NCBI RefSeq assembly: GCF_014805685.1
Contig: NC_060890.1
Coordinates: 15,898,500 to 15,962,499 of the forward strand
Length of the DNA: 64,000 nucleotides
Source of the DNA: Silurus meridionalis
Lineage: Eukaryota; Chordata; Actinopteri; Siluriformes; Siluridae
Reading direction: 5' to 3'
In this document: in pieces, positions 24,934 to 37,600 of the stretch
Position numbering within the stretch: position 1 is the first letter of the stretch
Layout of the letters: every line of letters starts with the position of its first letter
Position numbers and translations under genes: made by a program
Notes under the pieces: model-generated
What the model was told of the DNA's origin: nothing
Databases searched by the model: none
The model's input: only the letters and a program-made list of their open reading frames with translations

Positions 24934-26191
24934 GGGGCTGCAAGTAGGGATTATTTTCCCTATAAATCGATTAAACAGACGATTATTTATCTATTTATTT
25001 CGATTCATTTGTTTAAAAAAAAAATAATAAAAAATTACATTTGATGTTATATAATACACTATATAAAACTGTAATTCAGTGTATTTATGCATAAAAGTGT
25101 ACTAAAAAAAAAAATGCAAAAGCCACATATTGAGTTGAACAGTGTTGGGGTAATGCGTTACAAGTAACGTGCGTTACGTAATAATATTACTTTTCTGGAG
25201 TAACGAGTAAAGTAGCACGTTACTTTATAAATTTACACATTAATATGTAAGTTACTTTTTTAAAAAAGTAATGCGAGTTACTTTCCAGTTAAATTATTTT
25301 GCAGAAAAAAATAAATACTGAATTAAAATGAAATTGAGCAATTTGACAACTGAGCTTAAAAAACCCAATATAAAATAATATACAACATTTATGCTTTAAA
25401 AAGAAAAAGACAGTTGTGTTCAGATTTATGCATCTACAATATATAATCAATAACATTTTGTATAATTAAATGATATATGCATAAATAAAACATACAAACA
25501 TTGAAGAAAAAAAAAAACATTTGGATGAAGTAAATCATGTTTGAAAACTGTTGTAGCAGACAAATGCTATAAAAAGAGAATGAACCGGAGAAACGCAGCG
25601 AGCTAACAAACTTGATAAAAAAAAAAAAATACATATAAATGCAATTGGTGTACAAATGCATAATTATACTGTGACTAAAAAATTGAATCCATCGCGATGT
25701 TGCGCGCAACCTGATGCTCGCGAGTCACGACAGAACAGATCCAGTGCGACTGAAGTTAGCAAACAAACGGTTTACACAATAGCACTTTATTAAACTGTAC
25801 CATTTTCACACGATGAGGATTCTACAGTTTCTGCTTACCGTGCAGATTTTTCACCTTCATCCGTGACACCAGTGTGTTTTCTTTTCGTGTGTTTGTGCAT
25901 CGCTGTGGTACTTCCATGCAACACAACTCAGCATTGCATAACTTGCTGGTTTTATAGTCTTATTGCATTTTAATATAAAATGCTCCCATTGCCTTGGATG
26001 ACTTTGGGACGCACACTTTTTCCTGCTGCCGGTTGACCCTGTATTCGTCTCCATTTTACAAGCGGTGGTGTTCTCTTACCTTCACGCTAACCTGTAATTT
26101 GAGCGGCCCAAATAATCGATAATGGCATTCGTTAACAACTAATTTAATTACCGATTATTAGCCATTTTATCGATTAGTTGTTGCAGCCCTA
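24934..26191 (-). mobile_element. hAT element with BED-finger relic and 8-bp target duplication
   Basis: The left end GGGGGCTGCAAGTAGGGATT and the right end TTGTTGCAGCCCTA (reverse TAGGGCTGCAACAACTAATC) are the termini of a common fish hAT family with CGATTA-rich subterminal repeats. Flanks ATTGTGTG (24926-24933) and ATTGTGAG (26192-26199) form an 8-bp duplication with one mismatch. On the minus strand, 25857-26054 encodes WEHF...KLCNAEL...KENTLV-like pieces in two frames, consistent with a broken BED zinc finger. The element is 1258 bp and lacks the catalytic domain. Confidence 0.8.
25142..25300 (+). mobile_element. Nested DNA-element end (GTGTTGGGGTAATGCGTTAC)
   Basis: The block CAGTGTTGGGGTAATGCGTT with alternating AAGTAAC/GTTACTT words is the end of another common fish non-autonomous DNA transposon. 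It sits inside the hAT copy 24934-26191. I could not locate the matching right end; it may extend to about 25600. Confidence 0.45.
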
Positions 26192-26199
26192 ATTGTGAG

Positions 26200-28480
26200 G
26201 AACACATTACGGGTAGGTTTTGAGTGATAAGACCCCCATGGAGCCATGACTCACTCGCCTCATTCATTTATTTAGTCATCAGATATTTAGTAATCGGGAA
26301 TTGAATATTCAGCGAGCATCTGGGTCATTTTCAGACTTTCACAGCTCACTTCACATTGTTTCTCTTGGTTTTTTTTTTCCCCTCAGCTTAGATAATAAAC
26401 AAGGATGTGGAATATGTGGAGTGGAAGTGCATATCCAACATCACCTCCTATGAACAGTTTAGATTTGTAATAGATAACCAAAATATTTAATAATCATATT
26501 TAATATGTTCTCTTACAGGAGGATAAAAACTATTTTTTAAAGAATAAAAAATCTAAAATGATTGACTTGTGTTAAACTCACGTGTTGTGACCAGAGGGAC
26601 CGTGTGGGAGAGAATCACCTTCCTGAACCTTTGTGACCTTTCACAGTGCCATGTGACATTTGTACTTATTAAGTGGGTCAACTCCACAGCAAGCGCTGGT
26701 GTGGTGCGACATCTCCCCTTTTCCTTCTCTCTTCATCCCAACGTCTCTGCGTGCTTTTTCATCTCGTATGCACATTTGAATGTTAGAGAGAACATCAGAC
26801 GCGACATCAAAGCATATGCAGATACTGTACCTCCGTACGATCCCTATTCAGGACGGATGAGTTCAAGCAAAGTCGAAATGCAGCCACAGAACTTTAGCTG
26901 CTGACAACAACTCGTTTTATTCACTCCCAGGTTTTAAATAAAATGTCAAAGAAGGAAAACCCTGAGAATTCCAAGAACGCTTCTAAAACATTTCTAGCAA
27001 CACAATGCAATTTGGCTTAGGTGTGTTATTATACTATAGTAATCATCCCTTCCAATTGGCCTTGACTATACAGTAAAAACCTCGGAACCTGTCGGCTTTG
27101 GTGCCAAAAAAACATTGCGCCACTCGTCGCATGATCGGAACATGAAACTTGTGTCGATCTCACGGTGACACTGATGCATGAAGAGTCACATGTTGGCTCG
27201 CGAACAGTGCCAAAGCCTTCTCTTTTGTGCTTCCTGTGCGTTTTAAGTCGAAATCATGAGTCCTATAGTGGTTAAAAATGCTGCCACCTACTTATTCGGT
27301 ACACAATTACTGATGAGTATCGAGGTATTACTATATGAAAGAGAGATGAAGATCGTAAAGAGGAAAGGTGTATAAAAGAACATGTCTGTACTGTACAGTA
27401 TGTGTGAGAGTAAGACAGAAAGCTCTTCTTTCGCAGGAGTGAGGGCTCCATCTGACCATGTGTAGAATATTTACAAGAGAAACTCATCCCAAAAATTTGC
27501 ATGTACAAAAATGATTTTGGAAACAACCAGATTGATAAAGTGTGAGCGTGAGAAAGACAAAAATAAAAATAAAGCGCCAGACAGAAACAAAGCAAGACGA
27601 AGCGAGTGACAGCAAGACAGTGGAAAATAAAGCATGAAAGACAGACAGAATGTGAGAAAGTGTGTGTGTGTGTGTGTGTGTAAGAGTGAGAGACAGAGAG
27701 AGGGGTGCTTCTCTAATTTGGGAGCTGTTCCTCTGTTCATCTCTGAGGAGTTGGAGAATGTGGGAAATGTTTCGTGGCAGGATCAAAGGAAGAGTGCGCT
27801 CTAATGACTGCAGTAACTAACAGTACAGCTGATAAATTAACCCCGGCTCTCTCACAAGGCATTTCTCTCCATCGTCGAGAGCTATTTACAAGATCAGGAC
27901 GACCCGCAGCTTCAGCTAGAAGACGTATTGATTAAGAGCACTTATCATTCCCTGCTGCTGTCTTCATCGTTCTCACATGAACAAGTTGCTAAGCTAGCGT
28001 GTATTTAAGTGAATAGGAAACAATTAAGATAAGCGAGATTCTGATTACAAGCGTTTTAACCAAAAGCGTTCGATACGCCATCGTACCCGCTTTCTGCTTT
28101 ATCTTACTTAACTGCAGCCTGCTAAGCAGAGAATGACGCCATGATGCTATGGCCTACGACAAAAAGCCAGTCGATGGCAGCAGGTACAAAAATAAATTAC
28201 AGCTAATGTACCTTTTCCAATAGCACTGATTTCATGAATAGACAAAAAAATTATACAATAGAAGATTTGCTCATTTTAGGGAAAGAAAAAAAAAAAGAAA
28301 AAGTTACAGACTGTAGCAGGGCTTTTAAATTAAATCCAGACAGTATGGTGACTACAGTTACCTTATTTAATCAGTTTGGCTAATAGTAATATGAAAACAC
28401 GTTTATTTTACTTTAATTCGTTAATTTAAAGACAAAAAGATGAGACATCTATTGTCAATTTGTTAAATGCAGAATAAACA
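26200..28480. other. Gene-free intronic stretch
   Basis: Apart from a (GT)n at 27660-27681 and purine runs, I see no repeat I recognise and no convincing exon. The open frame 26569-26904 starts at GTG, has no recognisable domain and is not supported. Confidence 0.4.
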
Positions 28481-28489
28481 TATACGCAA

Positions 28490-28980
28490 TAATGAAGTCT
28501 TTGTGGACACCTGACCATAAGATTTGTATGTGCTTTTAGAGCAATAGATTCTATATTTAGTCCCCATTTGCTGTTCTAACAACCTCCGCTATTCTGAGAT
28601 GATGTTCCACTAAATTCTGGAGTGCGGTTATGAAGATTTGTGCTTATTTAGTCACAAGTCTGTTACTAAAGTCATTTAAGGTACTGGTGTAGGGTGAGGA
28701 GGCCCGGGGTACAGTCAGTGTTTCAATTAATCCCCAAAGGTGTTTAATATTCTTGAGTTGAGGCTTGAGCAGACTCCCAAAACTCTTACAATCAAACCAG
28801 GTAAAATCTTCTTGGAGGTCATTTTGTGCACATTTTCATGCTCCCGGTTCAAATTTAATGCTACTGCATCCAAACACATCCTATACAGGAGTGTGACTCC
28901 AACCATGTGGTAACAGTTGGAGTAGGAACCACATATGGTTGGAAAAGGGACATAATTTTTGTCCATATAATGTATTTCTT
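28490..28980 (+). mobile_element. Tc1-like derivative (TAGTCCCCATTTGCT family), copy 3
   Basis: It contains GTCCCCATTTGCTGTTCTAA, GGAGTGCGGTTATGAAGATT, GGTGAGGAGGCCCGGGGTAC and ATTAATCCCCAAAGGTGTTT. The left part has the GTGGACACCTGACCAT end. It is decayed and has no coding capacity. Confidence 0.65.
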
Positions 28981-29179
28981 TGTCAAATTGTCTTTATATA
29001 CATATTGTATTTTGATTTTCTTAAAACACATTTTTGCTCACTAATCAGATCAGAGAAAAATGTCTACACAACTCAATGTATTCAACTCTAGAATCTAATG
29101 AGGTCTAATGAGTGTTAGTCAGGTAAATACATAATGCAAATATAAATGAAAAAAAAAGAAATGCATGTGGCTATGATAA

Positions 29180-29352
29180 ATGGACATTAGGTGCCATCCA
29201 GATGAGGATGGGTTCCATCGCCACTGGCCTGCTTTTTAGGGATCAAATTACAGGCAATAAACCTATAGGCACCAATATATACATTTCAATTTTATAACCG
29301 ATTGGTCTCTTTAAAGCTGCTTTTGGACAATGTCCTTTGTGTAAAAATAAAA
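29180..29352 (+). repeat. Fish retroelement tail, diverged copy
   Basis: GATGAGGATGGGTTCCATCG, then TTTAAAGCTGCTTTTGGACA and ATGTCCTTTGTGTAAAAATAA, is the family of 4285-4515. A Tc1-like end abuts it directly. Confidence 0.55.
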
Positions 29353-29871
29353 AACCAAAAGTTTGGACACACCTTCTCATTCAAAGAGTTTTCTTTATTT
29401 TCATGACTATGAAAAGGCATCAAGGGCTATTTGACCAAGAAGGAGAGTGATGGGGTGCTGCGCCAGATGACCTGGCCTCCACAGTCACCGGACCTGAACC
29501 CAATCGAGATGGTTTAGGGGTGAGCTGGACCGCAGAGTGAAGGCAAAAGGGCCAACAAGTGCCAAGCATCTCTCGGGGAACTCCTTCAAGACTGTTGGAA
29601 GACCATTTCAGGTGACTACCTCTTGAAGCTCATCAAGAGAATGCCAAGAGTGTGCAAAGCAGTAATCAAAGCAAAACGTGGCTACTTTGAAGAACCTAGA
29701 ATATGACATTTTTCAGTTGTTTTACACTTTTTTATGTATATAATTCCATATATAATTCCACGTGTTAATTCATAGTTTTGATGCCTTCAGTGTGAATCTA
29801 CAATTTTCATAGTCATGAAAATAAAGAAAACTCTTTGAATGAGAAGGTGTGTCCAAACTTTTGGTCTGTAC

Positions 29872-29873
<2 letters not shown>
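29353..29873 (+). mobile_element. Internally deleted Tc1-like transposon (ACCAAAAGTTTGGACACACC family)
   Basis: The ends ACCAAAAGTTTGGACACACC and GGTGTGTCCAAACTTTTGGT are exact inverted repeats, followed on both inner sides by CTTCTCATTCAAAGAGTTTT-type sequence. The left outermost bases are missing. Inside, 29418-29705 encodes the C-terminal third of a Tc1 transposase on the plus strand (GYLTKKESDGVLRQMTWPPQ, then [10 protein letters not shown]), which includes the last catalytic Glu region; a stop and frameshift follow. The helix-turn-helix and first Asp are deleted. It is very close to the family consensus as I know it, so it is relatively young. (TA)n follows at 29876-29917. Confidence 0.8.
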
Positions 29874-29921
<48 letters not shown>

Positions 29922-30929
29922 CCACTATCCATATAACATTAAATTGAATCATATCAAACTATCGCCTGTTTAATACATAGTTTTTTGATTTTCTTGCTCA
30001 AACAGAACCCTGCCCTTTGACTGCACCCTTAAGGGGTTCAACCAGACAAGAAACCATTTCCCTCTTTTAAAAAGATTCCAGGTGAAAACCCTTTAGAAAC
30101 CATCAACCACCAGCAAACCCTTAGGGAACCTTTTATTTTCCATAATGCACCACCCGAGTGCTGCATTTCACACAAACAAACACTGTGAATAAATGAGACA
30201 AAAGGTGATTAGTCAGTAACAACAATGTCTCAAATATTTTCTATATTTTATTTAGGGCACGACGGGAAGGTTAAACTGCGGTGCGTGATGTGGGTGACTG
30301 CAACAGTCTATTTTTAAAACGAGGTCAATGGCAGGAGTGGGAGTGCACATTTCTCCAGAGGCTGTGATGCTGCAAAGGGATGCATCAATCTCTCAGACGC
30401 TCAGTGACACAGAAAATACAGCTGGATTCTACACGCATTGCTCCACACTACACACTGACATGAGGTCACCAGCCTTTAATTAACATCACTAACATTATTA
30501 ACAGTCCACCTTTATTTGATCGAGCTGTGATGCTTAAACTTTAACACCCTACTACCGTCCTCATCCCATTGAATCTCATTTAAATTGAATAGATCTGTTA
30601 AATAAAGGTGACGTTTCAACGGGAAAAAAATAAATAAATCTTGATATCTGCATTTGGAATTTGGAAAATATTGACAGGCAAACATTCGATTCAGAAAGTA
30701 GCTGCCAGAGCTGCGCCGTATTTATTCCCACACATCAAATAAGGAAAACAAATCCGATACATATCTGATCCCATTGGAGGCGGTGAACCGTAGCTAAAAT
30801 CCCTGCAGCTTCAGCACAAGATGTTTTACTTACAACTTGCTTTATTTATTTCTTCATTTCACTCCAGGCTACTGTGATGCTTTAAATCTATCTAATAAAA
30901 TATACATAATATAAATTTTCTGAATGAAA

Positions 30930-31255
30930 AAAAAGTGTTTCTCAAACTGTTACCACAAAGTTGGAGGCACACATTTTTATATGATCTCAATGAATGTGGA
31001 GGAACAACCTTTTTTCCTTTACTTGAACTGAGACCCAACCCTGTTTCAGCTGCATGATAATAGGGTTTACATGGTTTGTAGTGGGTCTTAAGTAGAGTTC
31101 TGACCTCAAACCTACTGAACACCTTTGGGATGAACTGGAACACTGACTGCACCCAGGGCCTCCTCACCCTACATGAGTAAATGGAGACTAAATGGAATGT
31201 TGAAAAGCACATATGAATCTGATGACCAGGTGTCCACAAACTCATGTAGCTTGAT
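30930..31255 (-). mobile_element. Tc1-like derivative (TAGTCCCCATTTGCT family), copy 4
   Basis: This is a reversed copy: plus-strand CTCAAACTGTTACCACAAAG and TTGGAGGCACACATT at the left, CAGGTGTCCACAAACTCATG at the right. On the plus strand 31110-31150 reads KPTEHLWDELEH then stop, the remains of the NPIEHLWDELE motif that holds the third catalytic residue of Tc1 transposases. Confidence 0.65.
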
Positions 31256-31719
31256 TAAAATGCTCGAAGACTAAATATGATCTTAAAAATAGAATACTAT
31301 GCCTATTTTTCTGGATCTAAAGTGTGAGGTGGGCACAGCTTCGGAGGTACAAGAGAACTGCACGGGAGGTGTAGAGAGATGGAGTGTGAGAATAAAAGGC
31401 ATGAGAAATAAAGTAAACTAATGAGGGGGAAAGCTGGATGGTGAAAAAGCTAACAAAAACAAATGATGCAACGAAATGTAAAAAAAAAAAATAAAAAATT
31501 AAAAAAATTACAAATCTAAGTGGCTCCTGTGAGTGTTAGAGGGGATACGTTCTAATATGTTACATTGATAGTAACAAATTCGAACACAGTGCATGTGTAT
31601 GACAGGAGGTCAGCATGTGTGGCTAATAATCAACAGAATTGATTTTTATTTGTGACAAACTGGTTATATGCAGATTACAACTTGCAGGTAAAATGAAAAT
31701 TAAAAAAAAAGGTGAGAAT

Positions 31720-32206
31720 TGGGGCTGAAACGATTCCTCAAGTAATTAGAATACAAAAAAGCACTGGGGCAAAATTATTCACAAAATATTGCTTCGTATG
31801 GACCATTTAACTACACACTGAGCACCGTGTTTCCCCACGGACCATTATTACTGACGCACTGCCTGCTAAACTCTGGAACTCTTAAACTCAACACAAAAAC
31901 CGTACAGTGCGTTTACCTTTTTTTTCCAAGTATTTTGAAATTGATTTTTATATGATTTTTTTTATATATTTGTTTTTGATGTAATGTGGCAATTAAATGC
32001 ACTAAATGGGTTTAGTTTTCTTGTGTGCAATTTTATCAATAAAAATGCACATTTTTCTAAAAAGGAAACAAATTACTTGTTCGTCTTATTTTCTCGTCTA
32101 TTTTAGTATTGATCTTTATTAAAGAAAAGGTACTTCTTATTCGATTACCCGATGGAATAATTGTTAGAATACTCAATTACTAAAATAATCGATAGCTGCA
32201 GCCCTA
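31720..32206. mobile_element. hAT MITE with 8-bp target duplication
   Basis: The left end TGGGGCTGAAACGATTCCTC and the right end (reversed) TAGGGCTGCAGCTATCGATT are the two termini of a known type of fish hAT with ATCGATTA-rich ends. Flanks GTGAGAAT (31712-31719) and GTGAAAAT (32207-32214) differ at one base. At 487 bp with no reading frame, it is a non-autonomous copy. Confidence 0.8.
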
Positions 32207-32997
32207 GTGAAAATAAATAAAGTATTGTTATTTAACAAGTTTAAACCTCTCCTCACAGACATAGCAAAGATTTACACAACATATAAAGAAGGAATCTCCA
32301 GTGTCAGCACCTTGTAACAGTCATTAAGGTTTCTGCCATTAAAATCCCATTCTTTTTTTCTTTTTTTGTTTAGTTTTTTTGTCTGGATATGTGACTAAAT
32401 CCATATACAAACAGTAAAAAGAGAGGCTGGTAAAGAGACTTTATACATTCTTTAAAGCCAGGATTAACATAAACCCAACATTAAATACCTCTGAAAACAG
32501 CTTAAAGCATGTGTTGTTTAATAACACATTATAAGCTGCAACAATTGGCAAAGCAGCACGGTGTAAGTTGAATACAAGGCTTCAGCTCATGCTGTTATAT
32601 GAAAAGAACACCTCGGTTTCACGTTGAGACGCACCGGATTAACTTTCCTACGTGCTTTATTGCTGCCTTATCTAATGGTGGTAAAAATGGCTTTTTAGCA
32701 GAGTTCAGCATGTCAAGCACATAAATAAGCTCTATGCTAGATACAGTGATGTACTTGTAATGATCTTACTGTGACACAGTCTGGGTCTGCTTTACGTGAT
32801 TTCACACAGCACACTGGTCACTCGCACGTGAATTCCTGCTCACTCAGCGCAACTACATCAGCAGCATCAGAAAGCTCAGCTACTGTACACCATCAGACAG
32901 CAGACACTCCTGATATACAGTATATTCATCCAGAACACTTTTGTTTAGTAACATTTAGGCAAAAGCAGTTAGTTAACATTTGCAAAAGAACAACAGG

Positions 32998-33000
<3 letters not shown>

Positions 33001-33033
<33 letters not shown>
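33001..33033. repeat. (GT)n(AT)n microsatellite at the Tc1 insertion site
   Basis: Ten GT units and about seven AT units end at the TA used as target by the neighbouring Tc1-like element. Confidence 0.9.
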
Positions 33034-34692
<1,659 letters not shown>

Positions 34693-34693
34693 C

Positions 34694-35235
34694 TTACTTT
34701 AAACACAACGCTTTTGTTTTTGCCCCCATTTTTCATGAGCTGAACTAAAGGATCCAAGACTTTTTCTATGTACACAAAAGGCCAATTTCTCTCAAATATT
34801 GTTCACTAATCTGTTCATTTCTCGACTACAAGCCGTCTACAAAGGCGTTTCAAAAAATTTGGCAGTACATCCAACCGGCCTCACAACCGCATACCACGTG
34901 TAACCACACCGGCCCAGGACCTCCACATCCAGCATCTTCACCTCCAAGATTGTCTGAGACCAGCCAACTGGACAGCTATCGGGTCGCATAACCAAAGAAT
35001 GTCTGCTTAAACTGTCAGAAAGCGTCTCAGGGAAGCTCATCTGCATGCTCGTCGTCCTCATCAATCAGCGTATACGACAGCGTGTTCCATTTCCTGCCAA
35101 ATCCAGCAACCTTGCATTGAAGTGGACCAACATTCCACAGGCCACAATCAACCTGATCAACTCTATTCGAATGAGATGTGTTGCAATGCGTGAGGCAAAT
35201 GGTGGTCACACCAGATACTGACTGGTTTTCCTTCT
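34694..35235 (+). mobile_element. Internally deleted Tc1-like transposon (AACGCTTTTGTTTTTGC family)
   Basis: The inner left end reads AAACACAACGCTTTTGTTTT then GCCCCCATTTTTCATGAGCT; the outer bases are lost to the CA array. 34835-35060 encodes on the plus strand the second half of the DNA-binding domain (NRPHNRIPRVTTPAQDLHIQ-like, then LHLQDCLRPA). It jumps near 35065 to the transposase C-terminus (RIRQRVPFPAKSSNLALK-like, then RCVAMREANGGHTRY). The catalytic core is missing. Confidence 0.7.
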
Positions 35236-35239
35236 GTCA

Positions 35240-35278
35240 AACACTCCCCTTTCCTGGAGGCACCCTACTCTTATTTAC

Positions 35279-35320
<42 letters not shown>
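35240..35320. repeat. Short repeat (CTGGAGGCACCCTACT) plus (AC)20
   Basis: CAAACACTCCCCTTTCCTGG then AGGCACCCTACT is followed by a long AC run. The same unit with one change precedes the AC array at 53290, so this is a repeated module linked to (AC)n. Confidence 0.7.
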
Positions 35321-35322
<2 letters not shown>

Positions 35323-35559
35323 TCACCTAGTAAAGTTCTATCAAATTGTACAAGAAATCCTACAGGAGAATTTTCAACTTATCCACATTTACACATGCAA
35401 AAACACACACACACACACAATCTAACTATTCTGCAAATACAATATTACCCATACAAGTCTTTGAATTTCAATAAATAATGATACATTAACTATTCTCTCC
35501 TGTGTTTGTGTGCATGCGTGTGCGCACGTGTGTGTGTGTTAAAAAACAGCAACATGCAT

Positions 35560-36050
35560 CAACGAAATTCTTTTTTTGATTTATCGCTCAGCTCATCTGC
35601 ATTTATAAAATGGTCCTTGTTGAGATTTAGTTATAGATTATTCATAAAGCATTGCAGCCTTGTTCGGTTTATGAATAATCAAACGCACTAAAATGAGGTG
35701 AAGATTCATTTTATCTTTGTCACTTTTTTAATCACGAACTGGGCATAAATTGTGAAGAGTAAGGCGTGCTGAGTAATTAGCTAATGGTACCGTTTTAATA
35801 ATAATGAGCTCGAAATATGATGCACAGACTAACCGCATGGTGAGGGCTCCTCTACTGAGCTGACCGGGATAATAAATCTCTGTTAAAGGACATTTCAATG
35901 AGATGGGCTTGGATCATGGCAAACGCAAAACCTGTTCCATCAAAACACGTCATCTCTGAACGAGCAGCACATTTTCCAGTCGCTCAGGTTCATTCTTTCG
36001 ACACGTGGAACTAATAACTGGTCGTGGTCATGCGCGGGTCAATCTTACAC
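35560..36050. other. Candidate conserved non-coding block A
   Basis: This is complex sequence with no repeat I recognise, rich in homeodomain-type words (TAATTAGC, ATTTATAAA, TAATAATGAG) and with no sustained frame. It differs in texture from the repeat-rich surroundings. Conservation cannot be tested here. Confidence 0.3.
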
Positions 36051-36064
36051 CTCTCGCTAGGAGC

Positions 36065-36440
36065 AGGCTGCACTATATGGACAAACATATTGGGACACCT
36101 GAACTTTTACCAATCAGACGTGGTTCTTCCTCAAACTGATACCACAAACTTGGAAGCATGCAGTTCGATAGGAAGTTGTTGGATGCTGTTGCATTACATT
36201 TTCCTTTAAATTCGGAGCGCCAAACCTGTTCCAGCATGACTGTTCCCCTGTGCGCCAATCCCAGCTTCATAAAGACTTACGTCGGTCGCCTTAAAAGCTC
36301 TTGATTGGCCTGCTATAGAGCTCTGACCCCAACCTTACTGAACACCTTTAGAATTAATTGGAACGCCCGCAGTCTCCTCACCCTACATCAGTACCTTATT
36401 TTATCAACACCCTTATGGTTGAATGAGCACAAATCTCCAC
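36065..36440 (-). mobile_element. Tc1-like derivative (TATGGACAAA...ATTGGGACACC), copy 5
   Basis: The left end CACTATATGGACAAACATAT then TGGGACACCTG is well preserved. CCAACCTTACTGAACACCTT is the decayed NPTEHL block. It is a reversed copy ending near GCACAAATCTCCACAAG. Confidence 0.7.
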
Positions 36441-36469
36441 AAGTACACAGCAAAATCTTGAATCTAGAT

Positions 36470-36640
36470 CAAAGGTACCACCCAGATGATGGATTGATCG
36501 AGTCTGGTTCCTCTCAAGGTTTCTCTGAGTTTTTCCCTTCCCACAGCTTGATCCTTAGGGACAAACGTACAAATATCTCTGTAAAGCTGCTTCGAGACAA
36601 CCATTGTTAAAAATGCTATACAAATAAAAATAAATAGGGG
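36470..36640 (+). repeat. Fish retroelement tail
   Basis: CACCCAGATGATGGATTG, GAGTCTGGTTCCTCTCAAGG, then TAAAGCTGCTTCGAGACAAC and ATGCTATACAAATAAAAATAA give the full order of the 4285-4515 family, ending in an A-rich tail. Confidence 0.65.
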
Positions 36641-36894
36641 AAAAAAAAGAGTAATAACAGTAAATGAGAACTACATGTAGATTGGGATGTTCAAAAATCA
36701 CATAGGACTGGTCAGGGGTCTAAAAACTTTGGTCTATTTTGTGCATGCATATTACACAAAGATTGTGTAAAAGATAATTTAATTAAAAACCCCTCAAATC
36801 AGCCTACACTGACAGTACAATAACCTTTACAGACCCCTCTTTACTCTGTACTTGTAAAAAAGTGTGGTTCTTTGCTCTTATTGAAACCGCAGTA

Positions 36895-37330
36895 GGGCTG
36901 CGAGGACGGTTATTTGAGTCAAGGCCGATGCTTGGTAAAGTGTGAAAGCGCTAAGGGAATGCAGCGCTATTGAGTCTCTTGATAAAATAACCACCAGGTG
37001 TCTTTGTTGTCTTTTGCAGAAAGCTTGTTTAGTGGCAGACGCAAACAAAGCCGCCAGGGCTCGGTTAAAATCGCATGCAGCTGTGCCGCGGCTTAAATTA
37101 GCCCAGAGCAGCACGGCGTCAGGGGCGGAGAGCAAAATTACACCCTTCAACTTACACTCGGGTATTAAACCTAAATTAGAGAGCCGTGCTGATGTCATCA
37201 TTCCGAAAAACACGTGACCCTGAGCAGCCCGGAGTCGGATATTTTAAAACCGGACCGCTAAAGAATCCGGTCCTCGAGTAAAAAGGCCCCGAATTAATAC
37301 CGAGCATGCGTTCCTAAATACGGTAACATC
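36895..37330. other. Candidate conserved non-coding block B (GC-rich, open on both strands)
   Basis: This block is clearly richer in GC and CpG than its surroundings. It is open for 91 codons on the plus strand (36942-37217) and 111 on the minus (36878-37213), with no recognisable domain in either. There are no simple repeats. It could be a regulatory element or an unrecognised exon; I favour regulatory. Confidence 0.35.
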
Positions 37331-37379
37331 TGAAAAATTCTCCAAAGTGTGAGATCTCGAATGCATGAGAGATAGGAAC

Positions 37380-37600
37380 TTCTGATGCGGAGAGCTTCTC
37401 TCGGTTTCGCATAGACTTCATACAGGTGACGCTCGACATGTTCATATGTGTTTGTGGTTATTGCTTGTTAATGATCTTTCTGCAGTGCCTCAATCATGCC
37501 CTTATAAAGGCCTGCCTTAGGGTTGCACAGGCCTGCATTTCTTATCTTCATTTACATGCCTTATCTTATTTTTAGCACTCGAAATTCCAAAAAGGTCCAG
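37380..37600. other. Candidate conserved non-coding block C
   Basis: This repeat-free block has words such as GTGGTTATTGC, GTTAATGATCTTTCTGCAG and TTATAAAGGCCTGCC. It follows block B closely and may be the same regulatory cluster. The call rests on sequence texture only. Confidence 0.25.

Noticed and set aside
26569..26904. 111-codon frame on the plus strand
   Set aside because: It begins at GTG, has no recognisable domain, no splice context and no repeat of family motifs. Chance is the simpler reading.
36878..37217. Overlapping frames on both strands as a gene
   Set aside because: Both strands are open together, which points to base composition rather than coding. Kept only as a candidate regulatory block.
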